Positions 9,236 to 20,500 of a stretch of 25,029 nucleotides of DNA are shown piece by piece; within the stretch, counting starts at the first letter, position 1; each line of letters opens with the position of its first letter. The position numbers and the translations under genes are program-made. The stretch spans positions 1 to 25,029 of the IMG/VR virus record IMGVR_UViG_3300046464_000573; one strand, written 5' to 3'. The notes beneath the pieces were generated by a model. The model saw only the letters and a program-made list of their open reading frames with translations. It was not told the origin of the DNA and did no database searches. The DNA comes from a virus.

Positions 9236-12200
9236 ATGCCACAGAAGACAAACCTTAACGTAAATCCTTATTTCGAGGACTTTGACGCAAGTAAGAATTT
9301 TTACAAAATTCTATTCCGTCCTGGATATTCTATTCAAACTAGAGAATTAACACAAATACAATCTATTCTACAGAATCAGATTGAAAGTTATGGCAAGTAT
9401 GCTTTTAAACAAGGCGACCTAGTTGTTCCTGGAGAAGTTGGACTTAATACTAGATTAGACTATGTAAAGTTATCTTCCGTATCAGAAGTTGCTGTCAATG
9501 AAGGAAATGATATTGTATATAAAAAATATGATATTACTCAACTTATAGGACTGAAATTAAAAGGTTTAAGTTCTGGTGTTATTGCTACTGTATTAAAAAG
9601 TAAATTAGGCAATGATACTAGATCAGATACATTGTATGTAAATTATTTAAATAGCGGCGACTCTAATACAGAACCAACTTTCCGTCAAGGTGAGACTTTA
9701 GAAGTTGTTGATGGAGTAAATACTCCACTTTTAGTGGTTGGAACAGATGGTAGTGTTTTGCCTACTAGTATTAGTATTACTGATCCGGACACACAAGAAT
9801 CTACTTCTTTAGAAAGTCCAGCAATGGGTTTTTCTTCTGCTGTTGAAGTAGAAGAAGGAATATATTTTGTAAATGGATTTTTTGTTAGAAATGAAAGAGA
9901 ACTTTTAATCATAGACAATTACTATGATATTCCATCTGCTAAAGTAGGATTTACTATTAGCGAAGATATTATTACCCCAGAAGAAGACTCAAGTCTTTAT
10001 GACAATTCTATTGGAGCTTCAAATTTTACTTCTCCTGGAGCACATAGGTTAAAGATTAGTTTAAATCTAACAAGATTTGATTTGAATGAAAAAACAGACA
10101 AAAATTTTATTCAACTAATTACAGTATATAAAGGATCTATACAAAAAAAAGTATCGGTAACTAATTACAGTTTAATTGAAAAGACACTTGCCAGAAGAAC
10201 TTATGATGAAAGTGGCGATTACATTGTAGATAATTTTTCTGTAGATATTAGAGAATATGCACAAAAAAATGGAAATGGCGGTATCTATAGCAAAGATGAA
10301 TTTGATAAAATTAATGGATTAACTGAAGCAGAAGCATCAAGAAAATTAATTGCTAGTATTGGTCCAGGAAAAGCATATATCCGTGGATTTGAAATTGTTA
10401 ATAAAGAAACAAAATATATTGAAGTAAATAAAGCAAGAGAAAGTCTTACTAGTGATAACATAAGGTTAAAAACAAAATCTTTACCAACTTTTAATATTAC
10501 CAATAACTACGGTAGTGTTCCACTTAACAAAGAAGGTGCTGAATTAACAGCATATCCATTTGTAAATTTGTACACCACATTTAGTGACGGATCGATTGGT
10601 CTGAACGATACAGAATTATCAACTGCACACAGACAAACTTTATCTAGAAGAGGTGAGTCTTTTAGTGTCGATGATGGTGTAAAAACTATTACTATTGATG
10701 TAACAGATACAAACAATCCAATTGTAGGATTTACCGGAGCTAATTTTCAATCTGAATTAGGAACTCTTTATTTTGTTAAGACTAGAGATGATTCTGGAAC
10801 AGCTGTTGCAACAGGGTCATTAAAATCTTTAGCATTTGCAAAAGTAAATAAACCATTACTTAATACTAATGATAATGTAAAATACTTAGAAATAACTGTT
10901 TTTGGAGACAAAGCAGATGTAGAACTTTTATTGAAAGAATATGATGAAGGTGATGCTGGAAAGAGGAGAAAAATATACACAACTCAAGCAGCTGCAGCTG
11001 CTGATACTGGTGAGTTAGGTTATATTGTAGATTATAGTGAAACTATTACTCCTTTAATTGGAAGAGCAAAACCAAATAATTTTTTCCTTAAGAAGAGAGG
11101 AACTGGATTTAATTCAGATTCTGATATTGTAATATCTAAAGGTCGTTTACCAGATGGTTCTCCGTCATATAATTCTATTTTTGGATTGTCGTATTTCGAT
11201 CCTGAGTTTTTCACTAAACTTATTTTAGACAATGCCCCATCTGAAGGCAGTTTCAATTTAGGGGATTATGTTTTTGGTTTAACCAGCGGTGCATATGGTG
11301 TTGTAGAAGGAGGTCCCTCTGGTAAATATTCTATTGGACCAATCCTTTTCGTCAAAACTCTATCTGGAAGATTTGTTTCTGGAGAAAGTATTCGAGATGA
11401 AAATAGCAATGTTTCTAGGATTGCAAAAGACAATACAATTTCACATTTTATTGTTGCTAATCCAGGACTTGGATATGCAAGCAATTCTGCTCTAGTTATT
11501 AACGGAGTAGAATATGACGCTGGTGTTGCAGAACTACAAAGACAAAGTAATGGTGGTTTTTACAGAGTAATTGTTAATAATAGAAATGCTTTATCAGTTG
11601 AGTATTCACAACCTCCAGCTGTAACAGTTGTTCAACCATCAGGATCATCTGATCCTTCTGTTGGTGCTTCTATCATTCCCGTTCTTTATAGGAATTCTGT
11701 AACAACGTATTCCCCTCAAAATGTTAAATCTCTTGCATCAGAATACGGTTCTGGAAATGAAAATGTATTTACAGCAGATGTTGTAATAGACGATAAAGAA
11801 TTTGCAGAAATTAAATCTGTAACTGAATTTACTTTCTTTGGAAGTAAAGGTTCTAATTTTGTAGAATCTACTAGTTTTAACGCAGATGCTAGTTTAGTTT
11901 TACAACAAGGAGATTTAGTACAGTTTACTGACGTAGACAATAGAATTGTTCGTTCAATTGTTCAATATGCGACAATTGCAGAAAGTTCTGCAAAGACAAG
12001 AATTTACTTAGATATAGCTTTACCAGGAGATGTTGTTAACACTAGTGTTGTTCGTTTACGACCTACAGTAGTTAATTCAAGTCAAGGTTCTTTAGTATTT
12101 CCTACTGGTAGTAAGCAGATCCAAAAAATTTCTACAACTCCTGAGCAAACTGATATTAAATATTTTTTCCGTAGAGATTTTGTAACTACAGCAGCATCTT

Positions 12201-15200
12201 CTGGTGGAACTATCACATTCGCTGCACAACTACCATTTGGAACTCAAAAGTTTGCTGAGTTTACAGAAAATAATTATATTATTACCGTATTAAATCCAGG
12301 GGATGCTCCAAATATACAAAGAGGTGATATTGTTTATGTTGAAAAAGATTTTATTACGATTACTTCATCTACAGATACTTCGAGTGGTCTTACTTCTGGA
12401 AGTATCAGTTTAAATCTGTCTTCTACTTATTTTGGAGCAATCCCAAGTAACGGAACATATCCAACATTAAAATTAAGTGCTACTTTAGAAGTAGAAAATG
12501 CAAAACCAAGATTAAAAACTTCTGTCGATAACAAAAGAATTGTAATTACTTCTTCTGGAGATCGTGTAATTCCATTCAGAGGAAAAGACTACGATAGTGA
12601 TGTAGTAGAAGTTATTACATATTCTGATGCTTACAAGTTAAGATATGTTTACGAAGGAAGTCAAACACAACCACCCAGTGTTGATACTGCAGGTAACTTA
12701 GTTTCCGGAACTGATGTAACTGATAGATTTACTTTCGATAATGGTCAAAGAGATACAGTATATGATGTTTCTAGGATTGTATTAAAATCGGGAGCAGTAG
12801 AAACTACTGGTCAATTAGTAGTTGCTTTCGATTATTTTGAACATTCACAAGGAGATTTTTGCACTATCGATAGTTATCTCCATGAAGCAGGAGTTCCTGA
12901 AGACGAAATTCCTTCATTCAATTCTACAGTCCATGGAATTGTAAATCTTAAGAATGTTATCGATTTCAGACCTAAGGTAGATTCAACCTCAACTATTTCG
13001 GGATTCCAAAATAAATCTTCTTTATCAAATACTATTGGAAGTTTTGCTAATTCTGGAGCAGTTATTGCATCCTCACCAGCATCAGATTCTAACTTGGAAT
13101 ACACATTATCATTCAGTCAAATTCAGTATCTCGATAGAATTGATGGAATTTTTCTTAATAAGAAAGGGCAATTTATTACCAAAGAAGGAAACTCTTCGTT
13201 GAATCCAACGAAACCTGATCCTGTTGATGATGCGATTCCACTTTTCTATGCATACATTCCTGCATATACAACTAACAGTAAAGATGTAAGAATTACCAAC
13301 ATCGATAACCGTCGTTATACAATGCGTGATATCGGTAAACTAGAAAAACGTATTGAACGTTTAGAGTATTATACTACATTAAGTATTCTAGAGCAGCAAG
13401 CTCTAAATATGCAAGTTAAAGATGAAATTGGTTTTGATAGATTTAAGAGTGGATTCTTAGTAGATAATTTTGAATCACATAGATCTGGTAATTTAGTATC
13501 TGCTGATTATCAATGTTCTATTGATTCTCAACAGTCTGTATTACGTCCACAATCAAAAGAAGATTCTTTCATCCTTAAAGAAAACAACGAAAGGGAAGAT
13601 CAAAGAGTTGTTTCTGGATATAAAAGATCTGGAGATATTGTTACTTTACCATACACAAATATAGAACTATTAGGAAATAGTTTTGCTTCAAAACCACTAA
13701 ACCCTAATCCGTTCGTTGTCCTTCAATATGTTGGAGATGTAAGTATATCACCAAGTATTGATCAGTGGTATGATCAAACTGCAACACCTTTGATTGTAGA
13801 TACCAACACTGATTTATATAAAATTTTCCTTTCTAAAGTAGATGTAACAGAGAGTTTTTCATCTTTACATAATTCATTTATTATAAACTGGGTTGGTTCT
13901 TCGCCATCATTTACTTCAATTAATTCTCTCGGTGGTGTCAATAGCATTGACTCACAAGCAACTGTAGAATCTGCATCTATTTCTAGTTCTTCTAATATTA
14001 GTCCTAATAATAATGACGTTGCTAAGGGAGTTCAAATTACTACAACTAGAGAAAGAAATGTTTCTTCTTCATTGCAGTTTTTTGCAAGGAGTATTCCAGT
14101 TAAGTATGTTCTCCAAAGATTAAAACCAAATACAGAGATTAGTGTATTCTTAGAAGGAAGAAATGTTAGTCGTTGGGTTAATCCCGATTTGAGATTTACT
14201 GGTGTGGCCACAAATTCATTGTCTTCTTTCAATGGAAAAATTGTTACAGATTCTGATGGAAATGCAAGTGGATTAATTATTATTCCTGCAGGTTTACCAC
14301 CATCCGAAAATACTACATGGACTGGTGATATAGACACGGTAGATTACGATGATTCTGCAGAAGAAATTAAAATAAGCACAGGAATCAAAACTTTTAGATT
14401 TACATCTAGTTCTACAGATTCCGATAAACTTAAAGTAGATACATATGCAGAAGTTAAGTATTATGCTACAGGAATTTTACCAAATAATCCTTCTAATATT
14501 ATTTCAACAAAACCAGCATACTTTAAAGCCAATGAGGGTATCCAATTTATCGATTCTAATACCGACAATCCGATAAGACCAAATCCATTGGCACAAACAT
14601 TCAAGATTGAAAATTATGATGGTGGTGTATTCACAACAGGGGTTGACCTCTACTTCAAGAAAAAGAGTACTGTTATCCCAATCAAAGTATATCTTTCAAA
14701 TGTAGATTCTGATAAACCAGGAAAAAATATTGTTCCTGGAACAGAAAGAATTCTATCACCTTTAACATTCTTAAAAGTATATACGAATGGTAATGTTAAT
14801 GTGACTAAAGGCGAAAATGTGGTTGGGTCTACAACTGCTGCAAGTGGTCCAATTGAAAAAATTATTGACAAAAATGGAGTTGATTTAGTTCCATCTTCAA
14901 CAGGAAGATTTTTGTTAACGAATGAGCAAGTGTATACCATGGTTCTTTCAAATCATAATGGTCGTTCATTTAACCAAAATGAATCTTTAACAATTCCATC
15001 AGTTACTTTAACAAATGCTACACAAGGAGAAACTGGACTAGTAACTATTGCTAAAGATAGTGGAAGTGTATCTGATATCAGAATTGTCAACACCGGAGAT
15101 AATTATGACAGTGCAATTATTTCTATCGAGAGTCCTCGACTTCCAGGAGGATCTGTTGCAACCTCTAGAATTGAAATTTCTGAAGGAAAAATTTATAATG

Positions 15201-17356
15201 CTGAAGTTTCATTAACAGGATTTGGATATACAGAAGCACCTTCAGTTGTCATCAAAGGCGTTGGAAATGGTGCTGGAGGGTGTGTTATGGAGACTTCTAT
15301 ATCAATTGATACACCTGCTGTTAGGATGGGCGTAGCAACCGATTTCGAAGGAGTTACAGAGTCTACTACACCAACTAAATTTATCTTTGATCATCCAGTT
15401 TATTTGCAAAATGATACTGAATATGCACTTGCTGTAGAAACCGATTCTGTAGATTATGAACTTTGGGCATCTAGACTAGGCGAAACTGACATTTCTACTA
15501 GTACGGTTATTACCACGCAACCATCTTTAGGTTCTGTTTACAAATCACAAAATATTGATAACTGGACTGAAGATAATTTTGAAGATCTTAAATTCTCATT
15601 GTATAGAGCAGAATTTGATATTAGTAGAACATCTGAATTAATTTTAAAGAACGAATCTCTTGGTTACGAATTGCTAAAAAACAATCCATTAGAAACTAGC
15701 GCCGGATCGAATACAAATGCTACGGCAAAACTATTTAAAAATAATAACAAAATTATACAAGTTCAACATAAAAATCATGGATTTGAAGATAGCGGAGACT
15801 CTAAGGTATTTTTCAGAACGGCATTGGGAACTGGTGGTATCACCGCTAATGTTTTAAATAGTCGATTGTTTACAATTTCGAATAGTGGAATTGATACTTA
15901 TAATATTACATCTACAACATCTTCAGCAAATAATACTGTTGGGGGAGGAAAGAATCTTTATGCTACCTATAACAGAAAATTTGAAGTTCTTTATCCACAA
16001 ATTCAATATTTAACATTTAGTTCTACTAAGTTAGAATCTACTGTTAAGACTACGGATGTTATTCCTGTGGACTCTACTACATCAACATATACATCATATA
16101 ATCAAAATAATTACGAAAAAACATTTTTGAATGAACCACATTATTTCACAAATCAGAAAATGATTTTATCTGAAGTAAATCAAACTTTTAATAATATTGA
16201 TAATTCGTTAACTTATAAGTTATCTTTATCTTCTGAAGTATCATATCTTTCTCCAGTAATTGATCTTTCAACTGCAAGTGTTAAGACTATCACAAATAGA
16301 ATTGAAAAATCAACCGGTAAAGAAAACAGATATGGAAGAAGAGATCAAATAATTCAATTTTTCCCTATCTATAAATTTAACTTATCAAATCTAGGTGGAT
16401 CTTCTATCCAAGATGATCAATCAATAGAAGGTCAAACTTCCAAAGCAATTGGAACAATTGCAAAAGTAGATGGCAACACTGTATGGGTACGAGTAAAAAC
16501 TGCACAGTATTTTAAAAGAGGTGAAAGATTAGCACTTGGTAATCAACCAACTTTAATTGAAACTGTCAATGGAATCGAAGTTCCACGAGCTACTGTAGAT
16601 ACAAACCCAATTCAATTGTTTATTGATATTGAAGATGCTTCTACAATCGTTGCTAGAAACCCATCTGTTTTTACAGAAACTTACGATAATAATATTACCG
16701 GAAGAACTGTAATTTGGAATAATAAAACTCAAGATTTAATTTTGAAAAATGATATTCAACCAATTAATGATGACTTCGATGGAAGAATTATTGATTCGGT
16801 AGCATTTAATAGAAATGCTATTACGGCAGATCAATTAAAAGATATCTTTAGAGTTGGAGATTTTGTAAAATATCCAGGTCAAGAAGATGCTGATGCAAAA
16901 TTACTTGAAATTGGAAAACTTACATATACAAATGGTGTAGAATTTGTTCCAGAAAATACTTCTGGAAACACTTCATCTATTGCAAAATATGTTACAAAAG
17001 AAGTTACGATCAATAATCCAGGAACTGCTATCAATGTCCAATTAACTTTGAACACCAAAGAGATTTCTGATGTTGCCGTTCTTTATAAGTATAAAACTGC
17101 ATCTAGTCAAGAAAATTTTGAAGATATTGATTGGGAATATTTTAACGAATCGGGAGAACCTGACAGTTTAGTTATTTCTACTCCAGAAAATACAATATCG
17201 TCCACATTAGAAAAGCAATCATCATATCAGGATATTAAATATAGTGTTTCTAATTTACCAGAATTTTCTGCTTTTTCTATTAAAATTGTCATGATGGGAA
17301 CTGATCCAGCATTTGTTCCCAAGATTCAGGATATTCGTGCTGTAGCAGCTTTCTAA
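9236..17356 (+). CDS. Giant virion structural protein, DUF4815-like
   Basis: This 2706-residue protein has the N-terminus I associate with DUF4815 phage proteins: KTNLNVNPYFEDFD, then NFYKILFRPGY, RELTQIQSILQNQI and KQGDLVVPGEV. Further conserved-looking blocks follow: FTFDNGQRDTVYDVSRIVLK and FDYFEHSQGDF (about 1162-1215); DFRPKVDS (about 1243); YTMRDIGKLEKRIERLEYYT, a probable coiled coil (about 1360-1380); RSIPVKYVLQRLKPNT (about 1618); PLAQTFKIENYDGGVF (about 1784); PVYLQNDTEYALAVETD (about 2054); and YKSQNIDNWTEDNFEDL-F-LYRAEF (about 2100-2127). Between the last PLAQTF region and PVYL lies a roughly 195-residue GFGY-type insert. No enzymatic motif, signal peptide or membrane span is seen. 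Position after gp8 suggests a peripheral baseplate or fibre-attachment component in the place of T4 gp9-gp12; this is inference. It has its own terminator-promoter pair upstream and ends nine bases before the next gene. Confidence 0.82.
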   Translation: MPQKTNLNVNPYFEDFDASKNFYKILFRPGYSIQTRELTQIQSILQNQIESYGKYAFKQGDLVVPGEVGLNTRLDYVKLSSVSEVAVNEGNDIVYKKYDITQLIGLKLKGLSSGVIATVLKSKLGNDTRSDTLYVNYLNSGDSNTEPTFRQGETLEVVDGVNTPLLVVGTDGSVLPTSISITDPDTQESTSLESPAMGFSSAVEVEEGIYFVNGFFVRNERELLIIDNYYDIPSAKVGFTISEDIITPEEDSSLYDNSIGASNFTSPGAHRLKISLNLTRFDLNEKTDKNFIQLITVYKGSIQKKVSVTNYSLIEKTLARRTYDESGDYIVDNFSVDIREYAQKNGNGGIYSKDEFDKINGLTEAEASRKLIASIGPGKAYIRGFEIVNKETKYIEVNKARESLTSDNIRLKTKSLPTFNITNNYGSVPLNKEGAELTAYPFVNLYTTFSDGSIGLNDTELSTAHRQTLSRRGESFSVDDGVKTITIDVTDTNNPIVGFTGANFQSELGTLYFVKTRDDSGTAVATGSLKSLAFAKVNKPLLNTNDNVKYLEITVFGDKADVELLLKEYDEGDAGKRRKIYTTQAAAAADTGELGYIVDYSETITPLIGRAKPNNFFLKKRGTGFNSDSDIVISKGRLPDGSPSYNSIFGLSYFDPEFFTKLILDNAPSEGSFNLGDYVFGLTSGAYGVVEGGPSGKYSIGPILFVKTLSGRFVSGESIRDENSNVSRIAKDNTISHFIVANPGLGYASNSALVINGVEYDAGVAELQRQSNGGFYRVIVNNRNALSVEYSQPPAVTVVQPSGSSDPSVGASIIPVLYRNSVTTYSPQNVKSLASEYGSGNENVFTADVVIDDKEFAEIKSVTEFTFFGSKGSNFVESTSFNADASLVLQQGDLVQFTDVDNRIVRSIVQYATIAESSAKTRIYLDIALPGDVVNTSVVRLRPTVVNSSQGSLVFPTGSKQIQKISTTPEQTDIKYFFRRDFVTTAASSGGTITFAAQLPFGTQKFAEFTENNYIITVLNPGDAPNIQRGDIVYVEKDFITITSSTDTSSGLTSGSISLNLSSTYFGAIPSNGTYPTLKLSATLEVENAKPRLKTSVDNKRIVITSSGDRVIPFRGKDYDSDVVEVITYSDAYKLRYVYEGSQTQPPSVDTAGNLVSGTDVTDRFTFDNGQRDTVYDVSRIVLKSGAVETTGQLVVAFDYFEHSQGDFCTIDSYLHEAGVPEDEIPSFNSTVHGIVNLKNVIDFRPKVDSTSTISGFQNKSSLSNTIGSFANSGAVIASSPASDSNLEYTLSFSQIQYLDRIDGIFLNKKGQFITKEGNSSLNPTKPDPVDDAIPLFYAYIPAYTTNSKDVRITNIDNRRYTMRDIGKLEKRIERLEYYTTLSILEQQALNMQVKDEIGFDRFKSGFLVDNFESHRSGNLVSADYQCSIDSQQSVLRPQSKEDSFILKENNEREDQRVVSGYKRSGDIVTLPYTNIELLGNSFASKPLNPNPFVVLQYVGDVSISPSIDQWYDQTATPLIVDTNTDLYKIFLSKVDVTESFSSLHNSFIINWVGSSPSFTSINSLGGVNSIDSQATVESASISSSSNISPNNNDVAKGVQITTTRERNVSSSLQFFARSIPVKYVLQRLKPNTEISVFLEGRNVSRWVNPDLRFTGVATNSLSSFNGKIVTDSDGNASGLIIIPAGLPPSENTTWTGDIDTVDYDDSAEEIKISTGIKTFRFTSSSTDSDKLKVDTYAEVKYYATGILPNNPSNIISTKPAYFKANEGIQFIDSNTDNPIRPNPLAQTFKIENYDGGVFTTGVDLYFKKKSTVIPIKVYLSNVDSDKPGKNIVPGTERILSPLTFLKVYTNGNVNVTKGENVVGSTTAASGPIEKIIDKNGVDLVPSSTGRFLLTNEQVYTMVLSNHNGRSFNQNESLTIPSVTLTNATQGETGLVTIAKDSGSVSDIRIVNTGDNYDSAIISIESPRLPGGSVATSRIEISEGKIYNAEVSLTGFGYTEAPSVVIKGVGNGAGGCVMETSISIDTPAVRMGVATDFEGVTESTTPTKFIFDHPVYLQNDTEYALAVETDSVDYELWASRLGETDISTSTVITTQPSLGSVYKSQNIDNWTEDNFEDLKFSLYRAEFDISRTSELILKNESLGYELLKNNPLETSAGSNTNATAKLFKNNNKIIQVQHKNHGFEDSGDSKVFFRTALGTGGITANVLNSRLFTISNSGIDTYNITSTTSSANNTVGGGKNLYATYNRKFEVLYPQIQYLTFSSTKLESTVKTTDVIPVDSTTSTYTSYNQNNYEKTFLNEPHYFTNQKMILSEVNQTFNNIDNSLTYKLSLSSEVSYLSPVIDLSTASVKTITNRIEKSTGKENRYGRRDQIIQFFPIYKFNLSNLGGSSIQDDQSIEGQTSKAIGTIAKVDGNTVWVRVKTAQYFKRGERLALGNQPTLIETVNGIEVPRATVDTNPIQLFIDIEDASTIVARNPSVFTETYDNNITGRTVIWNNKTQDLILKNDIQPINDDFDGRIIDSVAFNRNAITADQLKDIFRVGDFVKYPGQEDADAKLLEIGKLTYTNGVEFVPENTSGNTSSIAKYVTKEVTINNPGTAINVQLTLNTKEISDVAVLYKYKTASSQENFEDIDWEYFNESGEPDSLVISTPENTISSTLEKQSSYQDIKYSVSNLPEFSAFSIKIVMMGTDPAFVPKIQDIRAVAAF

Positions 17357-17365
17357 TTTCCGCGT

Positions 17366-17572
17366 ATGAGTTATACTAAAGTTGAAGGTTATGATGGTCT
17401 CGTAAGAGACGAGACCACAGGTGCTATAATCAATCTCGATGATTCTGCCATAGAATCTAGACGCAAATCAAAACATTTGAATTCCGCGTTAGAAGATATA
17501 AATATGTTGAAGAATGAAGTTTCTGAAATAAAATCCCTTCTGCGCGAGCTAATAAGAAATGCCAGCAATTAA
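17366..17572 (+). CDS. Small coiled-coil protein between giant structural genes
   Basis: This 68-residue protein starts nine bases after the preceding stop and overlaps the next gene by 14 bases, so it is probably translated through coupling; no Shine-Dalgarno is evident. The N-terminal half reads KVEGYDGLVRD, TTGAIIN, a pattern I recall from short phage proteins of unknown role. The second half (about 38-64) has hydrophobic residues at heptad-like spacing (LNSALEDINMLKNEVSEIK, then LLRELI), so a helical coiled coil is likely. It may be a small scaffold, chaperone or minor structural part; this is unproven. Its coding sequence also holds a nine-pair hairpin (17395-17417) and a late-promoter motif (17497-17504). 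Confidence 0.8.
   Translation: MSYTKVEGYDGLVRDETTGAIINLDDSAIESRRKSKHLNSALEDINMLKNEVSEIKSLLRELIRNASN
17395..17417 (+). other. Strong RNA hairpin inside small coding gene
   Basis: A perfect nine-pair inverted repeat pairs TGGTCTCGT (17395-17403) with ACGAGACCA (17409-17417) around the loop AAGAG. It starts 29 bases after the ATG of the 68-residue gene and is GC-richer than its surroundings. No T-run follows, so it is not a standard terminator. It could slow ribosomes, protect or define an mRNA end, or be chance within a conserved peptide (DGLVRDETTG). The structure is seen in the sequence; any function is inference. Confidence 0.6.
17497..17504 (+). promoter_or_regulatory. Candidate late promoter inside the small gene
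   Basis: An exact TATAAATA lies in the coding sequence of the 68-residue protein, 54 bases before the ATG of the 1705-residue gene. By eye, exact copies of this octamer in the window occur only just ahead of gene starts, which makes chance less likely. It would give the large gene its own late transcript in addition to readthrough from 9192. It encodes part of DINM, so coding constraint is an alternative explanation. Confidence 0.55.
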
Positions 17573-20500
17573 TGTAGCAAGAACCGATACCTTTGAGATT
17601 CAAAGGCAAAAAATTAATAATATCAGCACACAAGTTTTCAACGTAACATCTGGTGGTAGTGATTTATCTACAGGTAACTTAAAACTCGGCAACGGAACAA
17701 TTTCTTCTCCATCGTTATCTTTTGATTCCGAAAATACACTCGGATTTTACAGAAAATCTCAAGGTATTATTGGATATGTTTCAAATGACAAATTGCTTTA
17801 TGAACTAGAAGATAGTGGATTTCTTTCTTATAGAGATTTTGTCTTTAGAAAAACCGAATTATTCACTGAAGGACTCGTCATAAATTCCGGAGGTCAAAAT
17901 TATGATCCAGGAACATACAATCAAATTTCTGCTATTGGTGGAACTGGACAAAGTGGAATTTTAAGTCTAACTGTAGATGACTTTGTAGGAACATCAAGTT
18001 CATCAACAAACTACACACCAGGAAATTTTAGTAACATACCAACAACCGGTGGGTCAACGTCTACTAGAAGTTTTGTATCATTTACAGTTGATCCAATTGT
18101 AGTAGATATTACTAACGCTGGTTCTGGGTATACTGACGGAAGTTATACTGGAGTATCATTAACGGGAGGAACCGGAACAAATGCTACTGCAGATATCACA
18201 GTTTCTGGTGGTATATCGTATTCTGGTTCTATTGCTGCAGGTAGTGGATATACTGAAGGAGTTTATAGTAATGTAAATTTAAGAAACCAAGCAAAACAAA
18301 CTTTTGTAGTAACCAAACAACTTGGTGATTACTTTATAGATGGATCACAACAACCCGTTTTAAATTTTGAAGCAGCAAGTACTTATAGATTTGATCTATC
18401 AGACCCCAGCGTTGATGATTCTCTAATTATTAGGGGTGCTGGAGGTGTTGGAACACCCCCTAGTGGTATAACTACAATTTCAGTTGGAACAGTTGGACAA
18501 GCAGGTGCATTTGTAGATGTAATAGTTGAAAGTGGTTACTCTTTGACTACTGCTTCTTATATCGGAATTGCCAATACTGCTGGTGCAGATATTAATTTTA
18601 CCACAGGAACTCCCCAACAATTTGGAACGGGTGCATCTGCTGACGTAACTGTTAATAACACTGGAAATATTTCAGCAATTACATTTACATCTATTGGTTC
18701 CAATTATCAAGCAACGGATGTATTAGAAATCCCACCAGTTACAATTGGAGCAGGAACTAGTGGAGGGTATACTATTAATAGTATTAATCCAAATGGAACA
18801 ATTACTGCATTAACTATTGTAAATAGCGGTCAAAATTATATCCAAAATGATGTTCTTTCTGTAGCAGCTGCAGATGTTGGATCAACTGGAAGTAATGCAT
18901 CTTTTACTATTACTTCACAACCAGGAATTTTAAGAAATTTTACATTCAATAATGCTGCTAATGATTATCTTGCAAATGATATCATTTCTTTGCCAGCAAC
19001 ACAGACTGGTGTAACTACCACTTTAGTTGGTAGTGATGGTGGAAATACTGATCCAGAACTTACATTTACTGTAAGTGATGTTTCCCTAATTGTTCCTGGA
19101 TCTGTTGTAACTTTAACTGCTGGAACTGGATCTTTAGGTTCAGGAGAAACTCTAGTAGAGGCTATTGATTATGATGCTAATAGCATAACAATTAATAATA
19201 ACCCAGCAACTTCTGGTAGTGGCACATTAACTTTCACACCACCTTACGGAACTCCAACATCAGCATTTACATATACTATTAATAATATTGGTGTTGTATC
19301 ATCAGTTTCTGTATCTAATGGTGGTATTGGTTATTTTGAAGATGATTTGATCAGTGTAACAAATACTGACTTAGTACAACCAATTTCTTATACTGCTAGA
19401 GTAATTGATTTACAAGAATTAACTTTTGGAGCATCTACAATTCCAAGTGGGACATTTACCACAAGTCAATCTATTAAACTTAGAGATGGAACTCCTGTTT
19501 CATCAAACTTAACATCTTCTACTACATTAACTCCAAATACAGTAGGACCACTATCAGCAACATTAACTACAACTACAAATCTAACAACAGTATCTAATGC
19601 TGCAGGAATTGCAATTGGTTATAGAGTAACATCTACAGGAACTGGTTCTGTGGGTCCCAATATTACAGTTACTGGTGTGAATCTAGGAACTGGAGAAATA
19701 ACATTATCAGCAAATCCAATTGCTTCTGGTTTAGCAAACCTCACATTCACAGAAGACAAAACTGCGACATACAGTGGTGTTGCTACTACTACAAATAGTG
19801 CAAATGGAATTAACGAAACTTTAAATATATCTAGAAATGCCGAAGGTGTTATTTCTAGTGTTGTAATTGTTGGATCTGGATTCTTTTATGCTGCCGGGGA
19901 TACATTAACTATTGCAGGAAACTTAGTTGGTGGATCTTCTCCAGCAGATGATGCAGTTGTAACTATTGACGACGTTTCAGAAACTACATCTGCTCAAGTA
20001 AGAGAAGTAACAGAGTCTGGTGGATTCACAACTTCATTATTAGTTGATGTAGGTGGATTTGGTAATACTTCACAGTTTATTGTTGTAGGAACAACTACTC
20101 CAATTTATACTGCTCTTACTGCAACTGGATCTGCAGAAAGGTTTGGGTTTACTATAGATACTGGTTCCGGTCCAGTATATAATCCAAATTTAACTCTATT
20201 GGAAGGAAATTCTTATACTTTTAACATAGGAGATGCCAGTATTTCTCCACTTGATTTTCAACTTTCACAGTTTCCGGGCGGTATTTGGGGAAATAGTTTT
20301 ATTGAAAATGTTAATGCAACTTTGGTTGCTGGAAGTACTTCAATAAACGTTGGTAGCAGCACTGGTATTATCCAAGGAATGCGACTTTCTTTAGTTAGTG
20401 GTGATGGATCTTTGCAAAGTGATACTAAAGTTGTTTCTATTGTAGATGGAAGTAATATTACAGTAGACAAATCACCTACTGCAAATGGATCATGTGTATT

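Noticed and set aside
16364-16371. TATAAATT as a late promoter.
   Set aside because: It is one mismatch from consensus and lies nearly 1 kb from the next gene start, deep in the giant coding region.
18431-18462. GC-rich inverted repeat with GGGGTG and CACCCCC arms as a terminator or regulatory hairpin.
   Set aside because: The arms are imperfect, no T-run follows, and it lies in glycine/proline-rich coding sequence, which explains the composition.
17871-19970. Glycine-rich repeats as RTX calcium-binding adhesin repeats.
   Set aside because: The spacing is GGxGxGA and GGSGY, not the GGxGxDxux nonapeptide, and no secretion signal is visible.
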